From positions 1-24,260 of the forward strand of contig DAJW01000135.1 of NCBI GenBank assembly GCA_002496485.1: a DNA stretch of 24,260 bases, written 5' to 3'. The position numbers and the translations under genes are program-made. The notes beneath the pieces are model-generated. The model was not told where the DNA came from. It made no database searches and saw only the letters and a list, made by a program, of their open reading frames with translations. Position 1 is the stretch's first letter. Each line of letters opens with the position of its first letter. Below, piece after piece: positions 1-6,407 of this stretch. Source of the DNA: Euryarchaeota archaeon UBA36 (GTDB lineage: Archaea; Thermoplasmatota; Poseidoniia; Poseidoniales; Thalassarchaeaceae).

Positions 1-287
1 TTAGATTCAGTCAGATAATTACCAGCGTTTGCTACGCAAATATCAATATCTCCATTGTTTTTTACAATTTCATTTACTAATTCAATTGCTTCATTTTCAT
101 TCCTAAGATCTGCATGAATGGCAATACCACCAATTTCTGAAGCCAATTCTTCTGCCGAATTCTTCGATGAATTATAATGAACAATAACTTTCGATCCTTC
201 ATTCGAAAAAGCCCTACAGATATCTTTACCGATACCTCCAGCCCCACCTGTGACTAAAACAACCTTTCCCGCTAAACCCGTTTCCAT
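1..287 (-). CDS. Short-chain dehydrogenase/reductase (SDR), N-terminal part, cut by window edge
   Basis: Reading the minus strand from an ATG at 285-287 gives 95 codons without a stop up to the window edge, so only the N-terminal part is present. It begins METGLAGKVVLVTGG and carries the SDR Rossmann dinucleotide motif TGGAGGIGK near residues 13-21 and the NAG motif (VANAGNY) near residues 86-92, in the order and spacing of classical SDR enzymes. These are NAD(P)-dependent oxidoreductases of the cytoplasm. The catalytic Ser-Tyr-Lys lie beyond the edge, so neither substrate nor activity can be stated. FabG-like 3-oxoacyl-ACP reductase is one possibility among many. There is no clear Shine-Dalgarno sequence before the start. 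The gene diverges from the DUF3147-like gene. Confidence 0.85.
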   Translation of the reverse strand, partial: METGLAGKVVLVTGGAGGIGKDICRAFSNEGSKVIVHYNSSKNSAEELASEIGGIAIHADLRNENEAIELVNEIVKNNGDIDICVANAGNYLTES

Positions 288-428
288 GTAGTATCGGATA
301 TGTTTGCTTTTTTATTATCTACCTCAGAAAATTATATTTCGGCAGTTACTTCTGAAAAAATTCTATTATCTAATTTATTTCTAAAAATTTTCAGCAACAA
401 TAATATTTCATTGATTTTTCAAATATTT

Positions 429-788
429 ATGGCGTGGTGGTTTGATATAGGAAAAATATTTCTGACCGCACTAATAATTTTTATAATTGTAGAGATTTCA
501 GAGAAAAACACGCTGTTTGCTGCTATATTAGCCAGTATACCTATAGTCTCAGTACTTAGTATGATGATGATGTATCAAGAAGGACAAGATGCAATAGAAA
601 TCTCCCAGTTTGCCAAAGATATAGTCTATCTAATAATACCAAGCTTGTTACTTTTCATAGTTATGCCTTGGCTAATTGAAACTCATGACTGGGCATTTTA
701 TCCAGCATTATTTATTGGACTTCTTTCAACTATATTCGGCTACTTCATAATGGTTCAGATATTAGAACAATTTTCAATTACTACATAG
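429..788 (+). CDS. Small integral membrane protein, DUF3147-like
   Basis: This 119-residue protein has about four hydrophobic segments (roughly residues 8-22, 27-45, 64-84 and 90-110). The central pattern, EISEKNTLFAAILASIPIVS, resembles the DUF3147 family of short bacterial and archaeal membrane proteins of unknown function. I chose ATG 429 because family-like sequence begins there (MAWWFDIGKIFLTAL). An in-frame ATG at 300 would add 43 Phe/Asn/Ile-rich residues that look like translated AT-rich leader. Neither start has a clear ribosome binding site. If 429 is right, the 141 bp between it and the divergent SDR gene holds both promoters. The stop overlaps the ribosome binding site of the SelB-like gene that follows, so the two are probably co-transcribed. 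The family assignment is from pattern recall and is moderately sure. Confidence 0.7.
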   Translation: MAWWFDIGKIFLTALIIFIIVEISEKNTLFAAILASIPIVSVLSMMMMYQEGQDAIEISQFAKDIVYLIIPSLLLFIVMPWLIETHDWAFYPALFIGLLSTIFGYFIMVQILEQFSITT

Positions 789-793
789 GTGAT
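787..793 (+). promoter_or_regulatory. Ribosome binding site of the SelB-like gene
   Basis: AGGTGAT lies 5 nt before ATG 799 and overlaps the stop codon of the upstream gene. It is complementary to the usual archaeal 16S rRNA 3' end (AUCACCUCC). This fixes the start at 799 and supports translational coupling of the pair. Confidence 0.75.
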
Positions 794-798
794 TATAG

Positions 799-1779
799 AT
801 GTCAGTTTTGAATGTCGCATTAATATCAACTGAAGAATTTGCTAGAAACCTGGGAAAAAGGGGAGATGTAAGGGACATAGAATCCTATATCTTTAAGGAA
901 AATAGAGATGGTAAAACTTTCTCACTTTCCTTTCTTCGGCCACTAAAACATCCCGAAAGTATTCGTCCACTCCTTAGCGTTTTAGACGTTGCAAAAGCTG
1001 GAGTAATTGAAGTTAATAGAATCGATGCTCATTTTGGAGAAATTGTTGTAGCATTTGGATGTTCAGATATTGACCTAGGTTTCGTAATTATCGATTCTAA
1101 TTCAGATGAATGGATTGACCCTGAGAAGGTTAGAGTAATATTAGATCAAGCAGGCTTAAATTCTTGGAAAATATATGATGAAAATCTAAAAAATCATGAA
1201 TTAAGAGAATATCTTTTTTCAGAAATAGGAATTAATGATATTCAACAAAAATCACCATTGATTATTCCTGTAGACCAATCATTTAACGTAAAAGGAGTTG
1301 GCTTGGTTGCAATCGGATATGTTCAGTCTGGATTAATTACAAAATTTGATGATATAGAAATATTTCCATCAAAAATTACTGGTGTAGCAAAGAGCCTTCA
1401 AGTGATGGATGATAATGTTGAAACTGCATTTACAGGAGATAGAGTTGGAATCGCTTTAAGAAATACTAAAACACAAATTATCCAAAAAGGTAGTATAATT
1501 ACGAGTTTAGATTCAAAAGCGCTCGAGCCTAAGGAAAAATCTGATTTAATTCTAGATTTAGCTCCATTTCAGAAGAAAACTCTGATGGAAGGAGATATTA
1601 TTCATGCTTCTTCAAATCTACAATTTATAGTAGGAAGGATTGTATCAGTAGAGAAAAATAAATTTTCTATAAAATGGGATTCTCCAATCTGGATTAGAGC
1701 AGATGGAAAATCAAGGATTACCATTGTTCAGCTTGATGCAGTGCCAATGAGGATAATTGGAGTTTCAAAACCTAGTTAA
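799..1779 (+). CDS. SelB-like elongation factor paralogue without a P-loop (aSelBL type)
   Basis: This 326-residue protein has the architecture of EF-Tu/SelB GTPases but a degenerate G domain. Residues 155-222 match elongation-factor domain II: VPVDQSFNVKGVGLV..GYVQSG, then IEIFPSKITGVAKSLQ, VE.AFTGDRVGIALR. Residues about 240-326 fit domain III. The first 140 residues should hold GxxxxGK[ST], DxxG and NKxD. Instead the P-loop position reads LISTEEFARNLGKRG, and I find no NKxD. Known: an archaeal SelB-like family (aSelBL) with loss of GTP-binding residues has been described, and its function is unresolved. Inference: this is a member, so GTP hydrolysis and selenocysteine delivery are unlikely, while tRNA or ribosome binding through domains II/III is possible. 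The gene converges on the MFS gene, with a 3 bp gap. Confidence 0.8.
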   Translation: MSVLNVALISTEEFARNLGKRGDVRDIESYIFKENRDGKTFSLSFLRPLKHPESIRPLLSVLDVAKAGVIEVNRIDAHFGEIVVAFGCSDIDLGFVIIDSNSDEWIDPEKVRVILDQAGLNSWKIYDENLKNHELREYLFSEIGINDIQQKSPLIIPVDQSFNVKGVGLVAIGYVQSGLITKFDDIEIFPSKITGVAKSLQVMDDNVETAFTGDRVGIALRNTKTQIIQKGSIITSLDSKALEPKEKSDLILDLAPFQKKTLMEGDIIHASSNLQFIVGRIVSVEKNKFSIKWDSPIWIRADGKSRITIVQLDAVPMRIIGVSKPS

Positions 1780-1782
1780 TCT

Positions 1783-3057
1783 CTATTGATTTCCAAAATA
1801 GATTTTTTCTTTAGAGTCAAAGTATTTTTTCTCATTTGATGAAGAAAAAATGAGCCACAAAAAGCCCACTAAAATCTGAATTATTCCAGTAAGTCCTATA
1901 GTTTCTCTAAGCTCCAATAACTCATATTCCATTATTAATCCGGCAATAATTGTTGAAATCCCCATTGTAAGAGTTATTACAAGATTATCACTACCAGAAA
2001 CTCTACCTCTCCATTCATCCTCAGTCCTTTCTTGGAGCAATGTAGTAGAGTAAACCCAATTTATTCCGCTAGATGCGTGAGAAATAAAAATTAATAATAA
2101 CAGTATAAAGTTCCATTCAACTATTCCTACCGCAATGTAAAAAATTCCACTAATACTGATTGCAATTCCAGGAATATAAGGCCTCAATCTTGTATTCGTC
2201 ATTATTGATTTTCCAGCTAGAGGGCCAAATCCAGAACCAAAACCCCTAGCCATATACAATATTCCAATTCCAGCGGCAATCTCTCCAAAACCAACTTCCA
2301 TGCCAATTAATACAATCAAAAATACCTGTGCCCCTCCACCAGAGGCCCACATTCCTTTCGCTCCCACCACCCTTCTAATCGGAGAATTATATCTAATATA
2401 CTTCCATCCATCTAATATTTCTTTGAAAATAATTCTTATTGATATCTCTTTTTTATTCGATTTTTTAGGCCCCCCTTCAGGTAGTGTGTAAATTATTAAT
2501 GCAGCAAAAAGAAAGGTAATTGAATCAATCCATAGAGCCAAATCAACTCCAAACTCTGAGATAGCCAAACCTCCAATTCCAGCCCCAATCCCCATTGCTG
2601 CCGACCATCCACCAGAAATTATTGCATTAGCTGTCAATAATTCTTCTTCAGTGCAAATATTTGGTAAGTATGCTGTTTGCGCTGGATCAAAAATAGCCCT
2701 ACCAATTACAAGAGTAATGGAAATCAAGTAAACAGAAAATAAATTATCAAGTAGTTCTAATGACAATACAGATATTAGAATCAAAAATGAAAATATATTA
2801 GAAATTAACATCAAGGATTTCCTTGAATATTTATCTGCCAACATTCCAGTAAATGGCTCAAGTGGGGCAAAAGTAAAGCTCCTAGTCGCCAACACCCCAG
2901 CTATTGCCAAAGGTGAATTATTCGATGACTCACCTGCTATCAAAAATAGTGCTATTACAGTAAACCAATCTCCTATGAACGAAATCTCATTTGCAAAAAA
3001 AAGCTTTCGAAATGTTCTATTTTCCCTTAATAGACCAATGTAGCTAGGACGTGACAT
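1783..3057 (-). CDS. MFS transporter, probable drug/metabolite exporter (EntS-like, MFS_3 type)
   Basis: This 424-residue membrane protein has about 12 hydrophobic segments. MFS motif A is at residues 71-83 (GMLADKYSRKSLM), in the loop between helices 2 and 3. A cytoplasmic loop with TEDEWRGRVSG is typical of the EntS-like exporters (PF05977). Such proteins are proton-driven exporters of siderophores, drugs or metabolites, and the substrate cannot be read from the sequence. I chose ATG 3057 (MSRPSYIGLLREN) because family members start just before the RxFRxLFxA segment. The reading frame stays open to 3207, but that 50-residue extension overlaps the oligoribonuclease gene antisense and looks unlike protein of this family. 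Its start is 79 bp from the divergent oligoribonuclease start, and its stop is 3 bp from the SelB-like gene. Confidence 0.85.
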   Translation of the reverse strand: MSRPSYIGLLRENRTFRKLFFANEISFIGDWFTVIALFLIAGESSNNSPLAIAGVLATRSFTFAPLEPFTGMLADKYSRKSLMLISNIFSFLILISVLSLELLDNLFSVYLISITLVIGRAIFDPAQTAYLPNICTEEELLTANAIISGGWSAAMGIGAGIGGLAISEFGVDLALWIDSITFLFAALIIYTLPEGGPKKSNKKEISIRIIFKEILDGWKYIRYNSPIRRVVGAKGMWASGGGAQVFLIVLIGMEVGFGEIAAGIGILYMARGFGSGFGPLAGKSIMTNTRLRPYIPGIAISISGIFYIAVGIVEWNFILLLLIFISHASSGINWVYSTTLLQERTEDEWRGRVSGSDNLVITLTMGISTIIAGLIMEYELLELRETIGLTGIIQILVGFLWLIFSSSNEKKYFDSKEKIYFGNQ

Positions 3058-3136
3058 ATCACGCCGAAGAGTTGTGACCTTTATTCTACACCCTTCAATG
3101 CCAACGCATAAGTCCCTAACTTTCTCGCCTATCAAC

Positions 3137-3670
3137 ATGGCAGCGGACAGAATGGTCTGGATTGACTTAGAGATGACAGGACTAGATCCCGAAAAAGAAT
3201 CAATCATAGAGATAGCAACTATAGTTACAGAAGGAGATTTGGAAATTGTGGCAGAAGGTCCGACTTTTGCTATCTCAACACCTGAACATCTAATCTCAGG
3301 AATGGACAGTTGGAATACTGAACATCATACCTCTAATGGATTAATTGAGAGAGTTAGAACAGATAGCGTTTCAATGTCGGAAGCAGAATTTAGAACTCTC
3401 GAATTTTTGAATCAATATTGCGAACCAGGAAAATTACCCCTTTGCGGCTCTTCTATACACCACGATAGAAGATTTTTAAGAAGACAAATGCCAAAATTAG
3501 ATGAGTTTTTTCATTATCGAATAGTTGATGTTTCATCAATCAAAGGAGTAATTGATCGATGGTATCCTAAGGGCCCTAGAATAAGAGTAAAATCTGGGCA
3601 CAGGGCATTAGAAGATATCCGAAGATCAATCAAAGAATTAAGATTCTTCCGAGAAAATTTCTTCAAATAG
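3137..3670 (+). CDS. orn: Oligoribonuclease, DEDDh 3'-5' exoribonuclease
   Basis: This 177-residue protein aligns over its full length with bacterial Orn. It would finish mRNA turnover by degrading RNA of about 2-5 nt (in bacteria also pGpG) in the cytoplasm with two divalent metals. The DEDDh residues are all visible: D10 and E12 in WIDLEMTGLD, D110 in HHDRRFL, H155 and D160 in HRALEDI. The tracts ESIIEIATIVT, AEGPTF and FHYRIVDVSS are Orn hallmarks. I chose ATG 3137 (MAADRMVWIDLE). The frame is open back to 3074, but that extension has no family match. There is no Shine-Dalgarno sequence, which suggests a leaderless or short-leader transcript. The gene stops 2 bp before the convergent aldo-keto reductase stop. 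Orn is mainly bacterial and eukaryotic, so an origin by transfer is likely (inference). Confidence 0.95.
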   Translation: MAADRMVWIDLEMTGLDPEKESIIEIATIVTEGDLEIVAEGPTFAISTPEHLISGMDSWNTEHHTSNGLIERVRTDSVSMSEAEFRTLEFLNQYCEPGKLPLCGSSIHHDRRFLRRQMPKLDEFFHYRIVDVSSIKGVIDRWYPKGPRIRVKSGHRALEDIRRSIKELRFFRENFFK

Positions 3671-3672
3671 TT

Positions 3673-4767
3673 TCAGATTGAATCTAAAATTCTTCCAGCG
3701 GGCCCATCTCCACCAGGGCCCCACCATTTTTCTGGACTATTTCCTAAGATTTTATCAATTTCTTCCATATGAGAGTCTGTTAATTTCTTAGCTACTTCTA
3801 TGCTACCGATATTTTCAATCATCTGATCCGAATTTGTCGCCCCTAGTAGAATTGTACTTACATTCGGATTCTTCAAGCACCATGCTAAAGCTAGTTGCGC
3901 TGTACTACATTCTAACTCAGATTTTGCATATTTTGTCAATTCTTTAACTATGTTCACTTCCCCATTTGCAGTTCTTCTTTCTAACTCATCTCTCAACCAA
4001 TCATACATATCGACAGATGCTCGAGATCCTTCAGGAATACCATCATTATATTTTCCTGTTAAAAATCCTGATCTCAATGGACTCCAAATAGTAGTCCCAA
4101 TTGAATAAGGAGATTTGAATAAGGGATAATACTCTCGTTCAAATCTATCTCGATGTAGCATATTATACTGAGGCTGCTCAATTTGAGGGGGTTCTAAACC
4201 CTCACTTTTTGCAATCCAAAAAGCCTCAGTAATTTGTTGAGCAGACCATTCACTAGTTCCCCAAGCAGTGGCTTTACCCTTCCTAACTACTTCAGTCATC
4301 GCTCTAACTACTGTAGAAGTGGGCGTCAAAGGATCTGGTCTATGGCAAAAAATCAAATCAACATAATCCAATTGCAATCTTTTAAGTGAATTTTCAAGTC
4401 CTTCATTGATATGTTTTCTAGAAAGGCCCTTTTCATTTACTCCTTCTCCGCCCCAATAGATTTTTGTTGTAATAATCAATTCCGAACGTCTCCAAAGACT
4501 CTTATCTTCTTCCATCAGTTGGGATAATGCAATTCCAAATATTCTTTCTGCTTCACCGTTGGGCACCCCATAAGCTTCTGCATGATCAAAACAATTAATT
4601 CCATTATCTCTAGCTATTTTCATCAATTCTTTCGCCTTTTCTATTCCCCTTTCTCCGCTAAGCCTATCTTTTATTCCATAGGTCGCCCAGAATCCATAAG
4701 ATAATACTGAAACATGTAAACCAGTATTTCCCAGTACTTTGTAAAACATTCTATTTCCACTCATCAT
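3673..4767 (-). CDS. Aldo/keto reductase, Kv-beta/YghZ-like (AKR6-type)
   Basis: This 364-residue TIM-barrel NADP(H)-dependent oxidoreductase has the full AKR catalytic tetrad: D61 and Y66 (FDHAEAYG), K102 (TTKIYWGG) and H142 (FCHRPDP). Close resemblance to the potassium-channel beta subunit branch shows in LSRKHI.EGL, LQLDYVDL, RPDP, WGTSEW and AWCLKNPNVS.ILLGATN. Kv-beta proteins have Asn where this protein has His142, so it looks like a regular reductase. The carbonyl substrate is unknown. Two adjacent ATGs (4767 and 4764) follow GGGTGAG, and a further one at 4749 (MFYKVLGNTG) is where many family members begin. It is last in the apparent uvrC-taw2-JAMM operon. The 56 bp before it contain an A/T run (AAAAAAATATC on the coding strand), so it may have its own promoter. 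Confidence 0.93.
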   Translation of the reverse strand: MMSGNRMFYKVLGNTGLHVSVLSYGFWATYGIKDRLSGERGIEKAKELMKIARDNGINCFDHAEAYGVPNGEAERIFGIALSQLMEEDKSLWRRSELIITTKIYWGGEGVNEKGLSRKHINEGLENSLKRLQLDYVDLIFCHRPDPLTPTSTVVRAMTEVVRKGKATAWGTSEWSAQQITEAFWIAKSEGLEPPQIEQPQYNMLHRDRFEREYYPLFKSPYSIGTTIWSPLRSGFLTGKYNDGIPEGSRASVDMYDWLRDELERRTANGEVNIVKELTKYAKSELECSTAQLALAWCLKNPNVSTILLGATNSDQMIENIGSIEVAKKLTDSHMEEIDKILGNSPEKWWGPGGDGPAGRILDSI

Positions 4768-4823
4768 GTCTCACCCAAACCATCTGATGATGTACACTCT
4801 AATCAAGAATTTGATATTTTTTT

Positions 4824-5486
4824 CTATTCAAAGAGTCCAATAGGATTTCCAAATTCATCAGTAATAAGCAGATTTATTCCTAATCCAGACCTATGATAAG
4901 CTATCATCTCCATGCCATGAATGATATGGCTACCAGAAGACAAACTATTTTTTTGTAATTGATTATTTTCATGATCTAATTTCCGTCTGATGTATGAATC
5001 CTCATAGTCCCAATTTTTCAATACCTCAGGTGAAAAATTCAGACCTAAAATCATCTCACATCCTTCTGTCCATTGGGATGCTTCTTTATCACCCTGACTG
5101 GGAAGAGCTGCGGAATTAGGATGAGAGTGGATATAATGACAGAATCTAGAACCTCTTATTCCTCTTTCACTATGAAAGAAATTATCAGTCCAATCTTCAG
5201 GAATCTGATTAACAGAAGATGAATCTCCTCGATTAACTAAGTGTGGCTCACCCAATAAAAAACCCTGGCCTGCAAATAAATCCGTCTTGAAAGGTTTAAA
5301 TTTCTCATCTACTATTTTTGGATTTTTAATAGTGAAATCCGGATCAATACCAACCAAAATTTCATCTGGTAAACATCTTAAAGACCAATGTATAATTTTT
5401 GATAATGTTACAATAGGAATTAACAGATGGGCTACATAATTATCTCTCTTCTTCCATGAATCTGTGTTATAATCCACAGCAGCCAT
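4824..5486 (-). CDS. JAMM/MPN-domain zinc metalloprotease-like protein
   Basis: With ATG 5486 the protein has 220 residues. It carries a complete JAMM metalloprotease signature: E42 in LPDEILVGI, the HSHP box with H120 and H122, S130 and D133, i.e. HxHP-x6-S-x2-D exactly. Archaeal JAMM enzymes cleave isopeptide or linear bonds to ubiquitin-like SAMP proteins, and bacterial relatives trim sulfur-carrier proteins. There are 78 residues between E42 and H120, clearly more than in compact archaeal JAMMs, so there is an insertion of unknown role (about residues 52-110). About 85 residues follow the motif. Start choice is uncertain: the frame continues upstream, and an in-frame TTG at 5520-5522 follows GGAAGGA at the end of taw2, giving 232 residues. 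The operon neighbours are taw2 upstream and the aldo-keto reductase downstream. The target is unknown. Confidence 0.75.
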   Translation of the reverse strand: MAAVDYNTDSWKKRDNYVAHLLIPIVTLSKIIHWSLRCLPDEILVGIDPDFTIKNPKIVDEKFKPFKTDLFAGQGFLLGEPHLVNRGDSSSVNQIPEDWTDNFFHSERGIRGSRFCHYIHSHPNSAALPSQGDKEASQWTEGCEMILGLNFSPEVLKNWDYEDSYIRRKLDHENNQLQKNSLSSGSHIIHGMEMIAYHRSGLGINLLITDEFGNPIGLFE

Positions 5487-5524
5487 CAATAACCAATCTT
5501 CTATAATCAATATCACATCCAATA

Positions 5525-6394
5525 TTATTTTCCTTCCAACTGTAAATCTAATACCAAATGATTCCAATGCGGAGAATGACTTTTAATCACAATCAACTCT
5601 TTTCTTTTTATTTTGTAATTATAGTCTAACAATTCATGTTCTACCTCTGTAATCCAATCCAAATGACTTCCAGACTTACCAAGTCCATGAATGTGTAAAA
5701 TCCCTCCATTGCCCTTCAATACTCTAAGTGCAGCCTCAAATCCTCCAAATGAGCTAGGTAAAAGGCCTAGAATTACCCTATCTGCTATGTTTCTGTATTC
5801 ATTTGTAGTAATTCTATTATCACCTTCAATAACTGAACATCTTGAACCATCAATTCCATTAATTCCTATATTTCTTTTTAGTGCATAGATTGCAGTTGGA
5901 TTCCAATCAAAACAATAAACATGTTTAGCAAGTCCATTGGCTAATATTGGCAGAGAATAGTAACCAATTCCTGCATATAGGTCAACAACAATCTCATTAT
6001 TAGTTACAATTTCACCCATTCTTCTTCTCTCATTAATATTTCCTGCAGAAAACATACATTTTGTAAAATTGTATCCAAATTTTATACCATTTTCTAGTCT
6101 TATAACCCAATCATTGTCCCCTAATACCATCATGACATTACTTTCTCTTCTTCTACCGCGAATCTCACCCTTAATCCCTATTCTTTTTACATCCAATGCT
6201 TCAGCAATGTCATTCCAAAAATCATTTCCAATGAATGGTTTCCATACTTCACCGCCAAATGTTCCTTCATTAAATAAAACTACATCAGAAAACTTTTCCC
6301 ATTTCTTAGGAATATTTTCGATGAAAATATTTGATTTATCTCCAGTATTTTCTATGATAGCATCCCTTAATCTTTGATGTGGGTTAGATTTCAC
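5525..6394 (-). CDS. taw2: Taw2/TYW2-type tRNA(Phe) wybutosine synthesis enzyme, aminocarboxypropyl transferase
   Basis: This 289-residue class I SAM-binding protein of the Trm5/TYW2 family is expected to transfer the 3-amino-3-carboxypropyl group of SAM to the wyosine precursor at position 37 of tRNA(Phe). Motifs place it with TYW2/Taw2 rather than Trm5: FSAGN at residues 115-119, the SAM loop VVDLYAGIGYY at 136-146, the acidic ribose contact in FDWNP near 162-166, and RVILGLLPSS at about 206-215, where methyltransferases carry an N/DPP-type motif. I chose GTG 6394 because AAGGAGTGA sits 4-7 nt upstream inside the last uvrC codons. The frame is open to an ATG at 6445, but that would overlap uvrC by 47 bp with no comparable ribosome binding site. 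The JAMM gene follows downstream. A related archaeal Trm5-like enzyme is a less likely alternative. Confidence 0.85.
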   Translation of the reverse strand: MKSNPHQRLRDAIIENTGDKSNIFIENIPKKWEKFSDVVLFNEGTFGGEVWKPFIGNDFWNDIAEALDVKRIGIKGEIRGRRRESNVMMVLGDNDWVIRLENGIKFGYNFTKCMFSAGNINERRRMGEIVTNNEIVVDLYAGIGYYSLPILANGLAKHVYCFDWNPTAIYALKRNIGINGIDGSRCSVIEGDNRITTNEYRNIADRVILGLLPSSFGGFEAALRVLKGNGGILHIHGLGKSGSHLDWITEVEHELLDYNYKIKRKELIVIKSHSPHWNHLVLDLQLEGK

Positions 6395-6398
6395 TATA

Positions 6399-6407
6399 TC
6401 ACTCCTT
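6399..6407 (-). promoter_or_regulatory. Ribosome binding site of taw2 inside the uvrC 3' end
   Basis: On the minus strand AAGGAGTGA contains the last two sense codons and the stop of uvrC. It is followed by TATA and then GTG at 6394. This decides the GTG start of taw2 and implies that the two genes are translationally coupled. Confidence 0.7.

Noticed and set aside
300..428. Alternative start of the DUF3147-like protein at ATG 300
   Set aside because: The added residues resemble translated AT-rich leader, and the promoters of two divergent genes would then have only 12 bp. It is not excluded.
559..572. ATGATGATG repeat
   Set aside because: It encodes a short Met run in the DUF3147-like membrane protein and is not a tandem-repeat element of note.
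3058..3207. 50-residue N-terminal extension of the MFS transporter frame
   Set aside because: It runs antisense through the start of oligoribonuclease and has no transporter-like sequence. MSRPSYIGLLREN at 3057 is a normal family start.
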